From Pseudohongiella spirulinae (GTDB lineage: Bacteria; Pseudomonadota; Gammaproteobacteria; Pseudomonadales; Pseudohongiellaceae), in assembly GCF_001444425.1 (NCBI RefSeq), contig NZ_CP013189.1, positions 620,001 to 684,000 on the forward strand: a stretch of DNA of 64,000 nt, read 5' to 3'. This document shows, piece by piece, positions 56,023-64,000 of the stretch. Numbering within the stretch: position 1 is the first letter of the stretch; each line of letters opens with the position of its first letter. The position numbers and the translations under genes are program-made. A model generated the notes under the pieces. It made no database searches. It was not told where the DNA came from and worked only from the letters and a program-made list of their open reading frames with translations.

Positions 56023-56783
56023 TGAACTGGTATGCAGTAAAGGCCATCTATAAGTTTGAAATGGCACGCACCCGCCGGACAATCCTGCAGAGCGTGATTG
56101 CGCCGGTCATCACAACGTCACTCTACTTCGTGGTTTTTGGTTCGGCTATCGGGTCACGCATCGCACAGATTGATGGGGTCAGCTATGGCGCGTTTATTGT
56201 GCCGGGATTGATCATGCTGTCACTGCTTACGCAGAGCGTTTCCAACGCCGCATTTGGCATTTATTTTCCGAAATTCACGGGCACAATTTACGAGTTGTTG
56301 TCAGCGCCGGTGTCCATGCTGGAGGTGGTGCTGGGTTATGTGGGTGCCGCAGCGACCAAGGCGATTGTGCTGGGTCTGATTATCCTGGGTACCGCCAGCT
56401 TTTTTGTGGATCTGAATATTGCTCATCCGTTTTTGATGTTGATGTTTCTGGTGCTCACGGGCATTACTTTCAGCCTGTTTGGCTTCATTATCGGCATCTG
56501 GGCAGACAACTTTGAGAAGTTGCAGCTCATTCCCCTGCTGATCGTGACGCCGCTGGTGTTTCTGGGTGGCAGTTTTTATTCGATCAACATGCTGCCGGCA
56601 TTCTGGCAGACGGTGACGTTGTTTAATCCGGTGGTGTATCTGATCAGCGGCTTTCGCTGGAGCTTCTATGAAATCGCTGACGTGAGTCTATGGGTGAGCA
56701 TGAGTATGATTGTTGTGTTCATGCTTGCGTGTCTGCTGGTGATTCAGCGCATTTTCAAAACTGGATACCACCTGCGCAGCTGA
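56022..56783 (+). CDS. yadH: ABC transporter permease, YadH-like
   Basis: A 253-residue ABC-2 permease with six membrane segments, matching YadH in length. It pairs with the preceding ATPase; the exported substrate is unknown. Confidence 0.9.
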   Translation: MNWYAVKAIYKFEMARTRRTILQSVIAPVITTSLYFVVFGSAIGSRIAQIDGVSYGAFIVPGLIMLSLLTQSVSNAAFGIYFPKFTGTIYELLSAPVSMLEVVLGYVGAAATKAIVLGLIILGTASFFVDLNIAHPFLMLMFLVLTGITFSLFGFIIGIWADNFEKLQLIPLLIVTPLVFLGGSFYSINMLPAFWQTVTLFNPVVYLISGFRWSFYEIADVSLWVSMSMIVVFMLACLLVIQRIFKTGYHLRS

Positions 56784-56795
56784 TAAGCGACCGGC

Positions 56796-58253
56796 TCAAT
56801 TGGCTGTGATCACGCGGTCGCGGCCAGCTTCTTTGGCTTCATACAGCGCGGTGTCGGCGCGCGATAGTACGCGCTCCAGCGGTTCACCGACGTGATAGCC
56901 GGTCACACCCATGCTCAGCGTTACACTGATTGTCATTCGTCCGAACGCTATCTTGTGTGCCTTGACGGCTTCCCGGATGATCTCCGCCCGCTTGACCGCT
57001 TCTTCCAGGCTGCAATTGTCCAGTAGCATTACAAACTCTTCCCCGCCCCAGCGACACAGCGTATCACTGTCACGTGCATTTTCCTGAATCACTGTGCAAA
57101 CGCCTTGCAATACCAGGTCGCCAGCGTGGTGGCCGTGCGTGTCGTTCACCTTCTTGAAGTAATCGATGTCGATACTGATCAATGAAACCGGTCTGGGGTA
57201 GCGCTTGATGCTGCGCGCGATGTGCTCAAATATGGATTCGAACAAATGTCGGTTGGCAATACCGGTCAGTCGGTCAGTCGTCGCCATGTCTTCAAGTTTG
57301 CGCTGGTAGGATCGCAGGGTAAAGTGGGCGATCAGCAGCACCAGAATCATGATGCCGCCTGACAGGCTCAGGTTTCTGAGCAATGTGGAGTCCAGGCGTG
57401 CCTCAGTTGCGGTCCCTCGCTGCTCGACGATCAGGTACCAGTCAAACTCCGGTACCAGGCGGCTGTTCAGATAGATGTGATCGCCGCTTGGGTCGATAAA
57501 GTCCTGCGAGGTACTGGGAGTGCTCAGGATTTGAGTAGCCAATGGCGAAAAACCAGCCCGATCCTGTAGCCGGTTGACGCCCTGGTAGTCCCGTCCGGTT
57601 AATGTGACATTGCCTTGCCGGTCAACAAAATAGATCGTGCGGTCGTAGCGTTGCTGATAGGTATCGATCAGGCGGGTAACGGCCTGCACAGACAGCCCGA
57701 CCCCGGTCGCGCCGATGTAACGTCCTTGATAATCCAGTACGCGGTAATTGATAAATATGCTCACCCGACTTCGGTCCGCGGTGTCAGTATCAACGTTGAC
57801 TTCAAATGGTGTGCGCATATCCCGAACGCGAAAGTACCAGATATCGTCAGGATCTTCCGCTGTCACAGTTTTCAGAACACCGGTGGGGTGATAATACTGT
57901 CTAGATTCTTCGGAGACGTAAAACGCCGTGATGGTGTCGTATTCGTTCTGTATTTCAGTGAGGTAGGCAATGATTCTGTCAGCATCATCTTCGCCGGTCA
58001 GGGCCCAGTCCCGCACAAACGTATCTGTCGCCATGACAGAAGAAATAAGGATGGGCCTGAGCAGATCGCGTTGAATTTCCGAATAGATGTTATCGCTGGT
58101 GAGCGGCAGCATCTGATCAGAGATACTGCTGGCCAGTGAGTCCCTGGCAACAAAGTAACTGGTCAGGCTGGTTGCCATAAAACCGGCGACCATGAGAATG
58201 GTTAAGGCCCCTACAAATAGATACTTTCTTCTAAGCATTTTCCTACAATCCAT
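56796..58253 (-). CDS. Cache-domain diguanylate cyclase
   Basis: A 485-residue membrane sensor: membrane segments near 13-35 and 285-307 enclose a periplasmic double-Cache-like domain, then a GGDEF domain with Gly-Gly-Glu-Glu-Phe at 403-407. An I-site Arg394-Asp-Ser-Asp397 five residues before it predicts product inhibition. It makes c-di-GMP in response to an external ligand, possibly a small organic compound. Confidence 0.93.
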   Translation of the reverse strand: MDCRKMLRRKYLFVGALTILMVAGFMATSLTSYFVARDSLASSISDQMLPLTSDNIYSEIQRDLLRPILISSVMATDTFVRDWALTGEDDADRIIAYLTEIQNEYDTITAFYVSEESRQYYHPTGVLKTVTAEDPDDIWYFRVRDMRTPFEVNVDTDTADRSRVSIFINYRVLDYQGRYIGATGVGLSVQAVTRLIDTYQQRYDRTIYFVDRQGNVTLTGRDYQGVNRLQDRAGFSPLATQILSTPSTSQDFIDPSGDHIYLNSRLVPEFDWYLIVEQRGTATEARLDSTLLRNLSLSGGIMILVLLIAHFTLRSYQRKLEDMATTDRLTGIANRHLFESIFEHIARSIKRYPRPVSLISIDIDYFKKVNDTHGHHAGDLVLQGVCTVIQENARDSDTLCRWGGEEFVMLLDNCSLEEAVKRAEIIREAVKAHKIAFGRMTISVTLSMGVTGYHVGEPLERVLSRADTALYEAKEAGRDRVITAN

Positions 58254-58516
58254 TAGGATTTGTGATTGAAGTCACAAATTGACAGGCCGATACCTGGGGA
58301 ACCAACGCAGCGCAATAGTAACAATTTTTTAAACCAAGAGCAGGTTTACCTGTTATTTCGACCCTTATCATTTGCAAGCTTTGCCGAACAACTCAGAGGT
58401 CGGGTGCCGAAGTTCCGCGTTAGAGTCTAAATTGACTGTTCGGGGACTTGCCGATATTGAGCCGGTGGTTTACTGTCATACGACATCTGTAAACTGATCA
58501 GGGCGGCGCGGCGTGT

Positions 58517-59236
58517 ATGTGGGACAGTGCAATTGAATTTGCCAGATTGAATGTATGGGATCTGGTAGCGCTGCTGTTTTTCGCTGCGTGCTTCAAAGGC
58601 TACCTGTATTACACGGGGCTGCGCAGCACCGATACGCCTTGCCTGGCCTACGCCATGCACCGGTTTCGCAAACAGTGGATTCGTATGGCGCTGACCCGGG
58701 AGAATCGAATTGCAGATACCAATATCGTTGCCAACCTGGAGCGCAATGTCTCTTTTTTCGCCTCATCAACGCTGCTGGTCCTGGCCGGTCTGGTGACGCT
58801 GCTGTCATCATCTGATGCGCTGATGGGTATGCTGGCCGAAGTTCCTTTCTCCGATGTTAACAGCCGGGGCGAATGGGAACTGAAAGTGCTGCTGCTGATC
58901 ACGCTGTTTGTATATGGTTTCTTCAAATTCACCTGGGCTTTGCGACAGTTTGGTCTGGTGTCAGTCATGATTGGCGGAGCGCCGGAACACTCCCTGCATC
59001 CCAGTGCCGAGGAAACAGCCCGTCATGTGGATTCCATTTCCAAGATGGCATCCAAAGCCTCGGGTAACTTCAACAATGGACTTCGCAGCTACTACTTCAG
59101 CATGGCGGCTCTGGGCTGGTTTGTGAATGCATGGCTGTTTATGGCGCTGTCAGCACTGATTGTGTTTGTGCTTTATCGCCGGGAATTCAAATCCGATACT
59201 CTGGGCATCATGATGGAAGACTTGCCTGAAAGTTAA
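58517..59236 (+). CDS. DUF599 membrane protein
   Basis: A 239-residue protein with about four membrane segments, DUF599 family (Trp-Asp-Leu-Val-Ala-Leu, then Asn-Arg-Ile-Ala-Asp-Thr-Asn and Asn-Leu-Glu-Arg-Asn-Val-Ser-Phe-Phe-Ala-Ser). Function unknown. It precedes an OsmC-type gene by 17 bases and may share its transcript. Confidence 0.88.
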   Translation: MWDSAIEFARLNVWDLVALLFFAACFKGYLYYTGLRSTDTPCLAYAMHRFRKQWIRMALTRENRIADTNIVANLERNVSFFASSTLLVLAGLVTLLSSSDALMGMLAEVPFSDVNSRGEWELKVLLLITLFVYGFFKFTWALRQFGLVSVMIGGAPEHSLHPSAEETARHVDSISKMASKASGNFNNGLRSYYFSMAALGWFVNAWLFMALSALIVFVLYRREFKSDTLGIMMEDLPES

Positions 59237-59253
59237 GCTAAAGAGGTTTTTTG

Positions 59254-59697
59254 ATGAGCGCCAAAACGTTTTCAGTTCATATGAAGTTGCTGGAGAATTA
59301 TCTGTTTGAGGTCGACTTTGGCGAGTTCGGTAATATCATGACGGATGAACCGCCACCACTGGGTGACGGGGAAGGGCCGAATCCTTCTGCCATGCTGGCA
59401 GCCTCGGTTGCTAACTGCATGTCTGCCAGTCTGCTGTTTGCACTGCGAAAATATAAAAATGATCCGGGCGAGCTGAGCGCCAGTGTGACCGGAACAGTGG
59501 ATCGTGTCGAAAAATACCTGCGTGTTACCCAACTGAATGTTGAAATTACCCTGGGCCGCGGGCAATCTGAACTTCCGGATATCGGCAAGGCAATGGAACA
59601 ATTCGAGAGTTTCTGCGTGGTGACCCAAAGTGTCCGCCATGGCGTACCGGTATCAGTAGTTGTCAAGGATTCTGCCGGTGACACGATTGTGGTCTGA
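59254..59697 (+). CDS. OsmC-family peroxidase-like protein
   Basis: A 147-residue protein of the OsmC superfamily with two conserved cysteines, one in Ala-Asn-Cys-Met-Ser-Ala-Ser and one in Phe-Cys-Val-Val-Thr-Gln-Ser. These reduce organic hydroperoxides in OsmC/Ohr. Start ATG 59254 with AAAGAGG upstream (a TTG one codon earlier is unlikely). Its 3' end overlaps the next gene. Confidence 0.9.
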   Translation: MSAKTFSVHMKLLENYLFEVDFGEFGNIMTDEPPPLGDGEGPNPSAMLAASVANCMSASLLFALRKYKNDPGELSASVTGTVDRVEKYLRVTQLNVEITLGRGQSELPDIGKAMEQFESFCVVTQSVRHGVPVSVVVKDSAGDTIVV

Positions 59698-62269
59698 ACT
59701 ACGCCTGCTGCTCCGTAACCGCACCTTGCAGTGGGGCTGGTTGCTGCTGGCCATGTCGGTAGTGGTTTTACACAGCTATATTGAGCGACGGCTGGTAGAT
59801 TCGCGTCAGCAGACCCAGCAGGATGCGCTGACCGATCGACTGAGTGTCGTGCGGTATCAACTTGAAAGCACGCTGACCAATAACCTGTCCCTGATCAATG
59901 GGCTGGCAGCCTTCATCGCCTCAGATCCTGAATTCACCGATGAGCAATTCGAAACCTATGCGCGCACTGTCATGGCGCGTGAGCCGGCTCTGGTCAATCT
60001 GGCTGTGGCGCCAGGCCTGGTGGTGCGGAATGTCTATCCACTGGCAGGCAATGAAGCCGCTCTGGGGCTGGATTACACTCAGCAGTCGGATCAACGCGAT
60101 CAGGTTATGGAGGCGATACTGCTGCGCACAGTTATTATTGCTGGTCCGGTAAATCTGGTGCAGGGCGGTCTGGCTTTTATCGGTAGAGCCCCCGTTTTTG
60201 TGCCGGAGAGAGGCGGTCAGGAGCGGCTATGGGGCATTGTATCGGCCCCCGTGCTGGCTGAAACCATATTCCAACAGGCGGGCTTGGACGCGCCTTTCGC
60301 TGACATGCGCGTCGCACTTCGACGCGGCGATGATGCGGCCAGTGGCCGTGCCTTCCTTGGCGATGATAACGTGTTTGAGCAGCCGGACAGGATCAGTATG
60401 CCGGTGATTGCCGGTGGTAGTCAGTGGCAATTGGCAGCGTTACCCATATTGCCAGCCGTCGCGCCTCTGGAGTTATGGATGCTGCGTCTAAGCAGCTTCC
60501 TGGTGTTTGCATTGTCATCAATGCTATTAATGATACGCGCCCGACATCTAATACAGAATGATGCTCTCAGAAAGATTATTTTTCGTAATGAAAGATTCTT
60601 GCGGGCTGTAGAAAACGTCTCGCAAGTTGGTGGTTGGCGTTGGTCAGGAAGCGTGTTCAGTGAATTGTCTGCGCGGACGCGGGAGATAATGGAGCTGCCC
60701 AGCAAGAAGCAATCGATAAACATGGCAATGTTTTGCCACTCAATGGATACAAGCAGTCGCCAGCGGCTCGAGGATTGTCTGCAGCACGCCCTCGTATTGA
60801 AACAACGAATAGATGAAGAGTTTGAATTGCGCCGCCGTGACGGTGAAGTGGTCTGGTTGCATATCAAGGCAGAGCCAGTCAGCCTCGAGAACGGTCAGGT
60901 TGAGTTGTTGGGGGCACTACAGGATATAACGCAGTCCAAAAAGCTGGATCAGTTGGTCGAATTTCAGGCCAACTATGACATGCTGACGCATTTGCCTAAT
61001 CGCGCCCTGTTTCTCGACCGTTTGCAGACAGCGCTGCTGCAGGCCAGGCGTCGCAGCACACGCATCGCTGTACTGTTTGTTGATCTGGATAATTTCAAAT
61101 CTGTGAACGACAACCTGGGTCATGATGCCGGCGATGAGCTATTGATCCAGGCTGCGCAACGAATTCAGTCCAGCGTCCGTAATGAAGATACCGTGGCCAG
61201 GCACAGTGGTGACGAATTTGTAGCATTGTTGGTGGATGTGTTTTCGGCATCCGTAGTTTCGCGTATTGCCGACCAGATTGTCGGTGCGATGCGCGAGCCT
61301 TTCAGAATAAATGGGCATCAGATTTATTGCAGTGTCAGTATTGGCGCGTCGTTTTATCCCGATGACGGAGATGAGGCAGACACGCTGGTTATCAAAGCTG
61401 ATCAGGCGATGTACGAGGTTAAAAAATCAGGCCGTAACGCCTGGCAATTTTACACCGCGGCCATGCAGTTGGAATCAGAACACAAGCATCGTTTATACAA
61501 TGATCTGGTTTCTGCTCTGGATAGTGGTAGTCTGAGTGTCTTTTATCAGCCTGTGGTGGACGCCAGCACCGGTCAGGTAGTCAGCTGCGAAGCACTGGTG
61601 CGTTGGAGTCTTGGCGAGGGCGGATGGGTGGCGCCTGATGTCTTTATTCCTCTGGCCGAGGAGCGGGGACTGATTAACCGCATTGATCTGTTTGTGCTGC
61701 GCAAGGCGCTGGATTTTGTCAGTAAGCTGAACACGCAATTGACAACGGATATCGCATTGTCGGTGAACGTTTCACCCAAATTGCTGCACCTTCGCGATGA
61801 TGATGCCCAGGATTGGCTAAGGTCTTTGCAGCAAGAGCTTCCCGTTCAGGTTACCATCGAAATTACCGAGCGGGTTTTGCTGGATGGCAGTGATGAGGTG
61901 AGGGCCGTTTTGCAGGCTTTGGACAGCGCGGGTGTTCGAGTGGCGATTGATGATTTCGGGACGGGTTATTCGGGTTTGAGTTATTTTTCCAGGTTCCCTG
62001 TGTCGGTCGTCAAAATTGACCGCTCATTTGTGAAAGATCTGCAGATCGGCGCGACTCAGACATCGCTGGTTGAGACCATTTTGCTGATGGCAGGTAAGCT
62101 GAATATATTTGTGGTTGCCGAAGGTGTTGAGACTCATGAACAGGCGACGTTTCTACGAGATAACCACTGCCATTATCTGCAGGGTTTCCATATAGCGCCG
62201 CCTATGTCAGCGGAAGAGTTCAGCGTGTTCGTCAGACAAAATAAGACTTTAATGGCGGAAAGCCGTTAA
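59660..62269 (+). CDS. CHASE-PAS-GGDEF-EAL bifunctional c-di-GMP protein
   Basis: Up to 869 residues. N-terminal membrane segment, CHASE-type periplasmic sensor (about 60-250), second membrane segment near 280, PAS region, GGDEF domain with Ser-Gly-Asp-Glu-Phe preceded by I-site Arg-Asn-Glu-Asp, and EAL domain with Glu-Ala-Leu-Val-Arg-Trp, Asp-Asp-Phe-Gly-Thr-Gly-Tyr and Val-Ala-Glu-Gly-Val-Glu. Both domains retain key residues, so cyclase and phosphodiesterase activity are possible. Start uncertain: TTG 59660, GTG 59678 or TTG 59687, all inside OsmC. Confidence 0.92.
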   Translation: MSRILPVTRLWSELRLLLRNRTLQWGWLLLAMSVVVLHSYIERRLVDSRQQTQQDALTDRLSVVRYQLESTLTNNLSLINGLAAFIASDPEFTDEQFETYARTVMAREPALVNLAVAPGLVVRNVYPLAGNEAALGLDYTQQSDQRDQVMEAILLRTVIIAGPVNLVQGGLAFIGRAPVFVPERGGQERLWGIVSAPVLAETIFQQAGLDAPFADMRVALRRGDDAASGRAFLGDDNVFEQPDRISMPVIAGGSQWQLAALPILPAVAPLELWMLRLSSFLVFALSSMLLMIRARHLIQNDALRKIIFRNERFLRAVENVSQVGGWRWSGSVFSELSARTREIMELPSKKQSINMAMFCHSMDTSSRQRLEDCLQHALVLKQRIDEEFELRRRDGEVVWLHIKAEPVSLENGQVELLGALQDITQSKKLDQLVEFQANYDMLTHLPNRALFLDRLQTALLQARRRSTRIAVLFVDLDNFKSVNDNLGHDAGDELLIQAAQRIQSSVRNEDTVARHSGDEFVALLVDVFSASVVSRIADQIVGAMREPFRINGHQIYCSVSIGASFYPDDGDEADTLVIKADQAMYEVKKSGRNAWQFYTAAMQLESEHKHRLYNDLVSALDSGSLSVFYQPVVDASTGQVVSCEALVRWSLGEGGWVAPDVFIPLAEERGLINRIDLFVLRKALDFVSKLNTQLTTDIALSVNVSPKLLHLRDDDAQDWLRSLQQELPVQVTIEITERVLLDGSDEVRAVLQALDSAGVRVAIDDFGTGYSGLSYFSRFPVSVVKIDRSFVKDLQIGATQTSLVETILLMAGKLNIFVVAEGVETHEQATFLRDNHCHYLQGFHIAPPMSAEEFSVFVRQNKTLMAESR

Positions 62270-63404
62270 ATTCCACTGAGCTGTAACTGGTGGTGTAAGC
62301 ACCTGTGGAGAACCAGTACAGCCGGTCACCGGTTGCCAGATTCAGTGGCAGCTCGTATTTGTACTGCTCGTACATGATATCAGCGCTGTCGCAGGTTGGA
62401 CCGGCCAGCACCACTTCTTCAGTTTCACCGGTTTTCTCAGTATAAATTGGAAACTTGATGGCTTCGTCCAGGGTTTCAATCAATCCTGAGAATTTACCCA
62501 CATCGGTGAAAATCCAGCGGTGCAGTGCGGTGTGAGATTTGCGGGAGATCAACACAATTTCTGAAACCAGAATCCCGGAATTGGAGATCAATGAACGACC
62601 CGGCTCCAGAATGATCTGAGGAAAGTCGTCACCGAAATCTTCCTGAATGAAACGGGTGATTTCCTCGGCGTATGTTGGCAGAGTATTGGCCCGGGTGATG
62701 TAATTGGCCGGGAATCCGCCGCCGAGGTTGATCATTTTGAGTACAATGCCGTCTTCTTCTTTCAATCGCTCAAAAATCACTTTGACTTTGGCAATGGCCG
62801 CGTCCCAGACACCGATATCACGCTGCTGAGATCCTACATGGAAGGAAATGCCATGGGGCTCCAGTCCAAGGTCGCGGGCCAGAATCAGCAGATCGATCGC
62901 CATGTCTGTGTGGCAGCCAAATTTGCGTGACAGTGGCCAGTCAGCCGTGTGACTTCCTTCGGTCAATATGCGCACGTACACGCGTGATCCGGGTGCAGCA
63001 CGGGCAATATTGCGTAAATCGGCTTCTGAGTCGGTGGCAAACATACGCACACCTTTTTCATAGAAGTAGCGGATATCTTTACTCTTTTTGATGGTGTTGC
63101 CATAACTGCAGCGCTCCGCGGCAACGTTCAGCCCCAGCAATTTGTCCAGCTCGTAAATTGAGGCAACATCAAAGTTGGAGCCTTTGTCGCGGAGCAGTGT
63201 CAGGATCTCCGGCGCGGGATTGGCTTTTACCGCATAATAAACGCTGGCATACGGAAAATACTCAACCAGGGTGTCGTAATGCTCACTGATTGTTTCAAGA
63301 TCAATGACAACAAAAGGAGTTTCCTTGGTGTCTGCCAGGTCTTTGAGTCGCTTGAACGTGGCGGGCGGGTAAAAGTCTTCAACCTTGATTAATTCAGTGC
63401 TCAT
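62232..63404 (-). CDS. Type III PLP-dependent ornithine/lysine decarboxylase
   Basis: A 390-residue fold-III decarboxylase. PLP lysine Lys60 in Tyr-Ala-Val-Lys-Ala-Asn-Pro; His-Val-Gly-Ser-Gln, Gly-Gly-Gly-Phe-Pro, Glu-Pro-Gly-Arg and Cys338-Asp-Ser-Ala-Asp follow in the order of eukaryotic-type ornithine decarboxylases and the lysine/ornithine enzyme of Vibrio. It makes putrescine and/or cadaverine. The end overlaps the c-di-GMP gene by 38 bases. Confidence 0.95.
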   Translation of the reverse strand: MSTELIKVEDFYPPATFKRLKDLADTKETPFVVIDLETISEHYDTLVEYFPYASVYYAVKANPAPEILTLLRDKGSNFDVASIYELDKLLGLNVAAERCSYGNTIKKSKDIRYFYEKGVRMFATDSEADLRNIARAAPGSRVYVRILTEGSHTADWPLSRKFGCHTDMAIDLLILARDLGLEPHGISFHVGSQQRDIGVWDAAIAKVKVIFERLKEEDGIVLKMINLGGGFPANYITRANTLPTYAEEITRFIQEDFGDDFPQIILEPGRSLISNSGILVSEIVLISRKSHTALHRWIFTDVGKFSGLIETLDEAIKFPIYTEKTGETEEVVLAGPTCDSADIMYEQYKYELPLNLATGDRLYWFSTGAYTTSYSSVEFNGFPPLKSYFV

Positions 63405-63578
63405 GCTGGATTAGTTCTCCTTCAGCAGTGGCATGGTGATGATGGTTCTCGGCCGCATTGTAACAAAGCGGGGTCAGCGGTAAAACGAAGATTTTTGCAA
63501 ACCTCTTAAATCGAGCTGGCATTTTCCTGGTGACTGACAATAATAGGGACTTCCCGGGGGACAGCAGCGTCAAATCTG

Positions 63579-64000
63579 ATGGATATATTTCTTAAATTGG
63601 GCTGGTATTTCAGGCAGCAGTGGCGTCGTTATGCCGTTGCCGGCGCGTTGCTTGTGCTTGTTGATCTGCTGGAGCTGAGTATTCCCTGGCTGGTCGGACG
63701 TCTGGTTGATCAAGTAGTACAGCAGACATTGGACATGCGGCAGTTGTGGACCTATGTGCTGGCAGTGGCTGTACTGGGTGTGCTGATCTATGTGATGCGG
63801 TTCTTGTGGCGTATGTTTCTGTTCAGCGCCTCGTTTCAGCTTGCCGAGCTGCTGCGTCAGAAAGTTTACCGGCAGCTTACCCTGATGGCTCCGGGCTTTT
63901 ATAACCAGCATCGTACCGGCGACCTGATGGCGCGTGCGACCAATGATGTGACAGCTGTGGAAATGACTGCGGGGGAAGGTGTGCTGTCTGGATTGGACGG
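63579..64000 (+). CDS. ABC exporter (fused permease-ATPase), MdlA-like, partial
   Basis: The first 140 codons of a type I ABC exporter, running off the right edge. Two membrane segments, then Phe-Tyr-Asn-Gln-His-Arg-Thr-Gly-Asp-Leu-Met-Ala-Arg-Ala-Thr-Asn-Asp, the family loop typical of MdlA/SmdA-like multidrug exporters. The ATPase domain lies beyond the window. Confidence 0.88.
   Translation, partial: MDIFLKLGWYFRQQWRRYAVAGALLVLVDLLELSIPWLVGRLVDQVVQQTLDMRQLWTYVLAVAVLGVLIYVMRFLWRMFLFSASFQLAELLRQKVYRQLTLMAPGFYNQHRTGDLMARATNDVTAVEMTAGEGVLSGLD

Overview
The window is chromosomal DNA from a gammaproteobacterium, GC in the mid-50s by eye, genes packed on both strands. The strongest evidence is the block tRNA-Leu, rnr, rlmB, rpsF, rpsR, membrane protein, rplI, dnaB, alr, radA (45.2-55.1 kb), an order I know from Pseudomonas-type genomes. 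Monomeric isocitrate dehydrogenase, DUF1501/DUF1800 pairs, a PQQ-type sugar dehydrogenase and many secreted proteins fit an aerobic, probably aquatic heterotroph. I cannot name the genus.

Layout. 0-4.4 kb: partial gene, lipoprotein, then a leftward redox group (membrane FMN/polyferredoxin protein of the NosR/NirI type, OhrR-like MarR regulator, small c-heme protein) with a clear palindromic operator in front of the heme protein. 4.5-14.2 kb: icd, a heme-dependent N-demethylase-like protein, an MFS transporter, a PhoX-type phosphatase broken by one amber codon just after its Tat signal, a 1-Cys peroxiredoxin and an unrecognised two-gene membrane unit. 14.3-25.6 kb: 2OG-Fe(II) oxygenase-like protein, secreted proteins, PQQ-type dehydrogenase, SDR, a TldD/TldE-like pair, a RhuM-Fic/DOC protein, a paraoxonase-like lactonase, a small DUF2283 pair and an alpha/beta hydrolase. 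25.8-30.6 kb: secreted FG-GAP propeller, then a linked GCS2-type ligase, aspartoacylase-like hydrolase and MtfA-like M90 peptidase. 30.6-35.3 kb: DUF1501, DUF1800 and a redoxin/cytochrome c/copper-monooxygenase-like multidomain protein.

36.1-45.1 kb has the most accessory character and ends at tRNA-Leu(CAG). It holds a DUF4143 ATPase preceded by three exact 23-bp-period repeats, a double-glycine-leader peptide with a membrane-protein partner (bacteriocin-like), a Fic protein with repeated operator half-sites at its promoter, and a two-gene unit in which a MazG-like pyrophosphohydrolase overlaps a large GIY-YIG/SF1-helicase protein. That large protein carries a C-terminal LexA/S24 module with an apparent Ala-Gly self-cleavage site. 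It is my best candidate for an undescribed system: a nuclease-helicase held under SOS-like autoproteolytic control, probably for phage defence.

45.2-64 kb: the conserved translation and replication block, a YadGH-like ABC exporter, two c-di-GMP enzymes (a Cache-GGDEF cyclase and a CHASE-PAS-GGDEF-EAL protein), DUF599 and OsmC proteins, an ornithine/lysine decarboxylase, and the start of an ABC exporter that runs off the window. I saw no insertion sequence, integrase, rRNA or CRISPR array.
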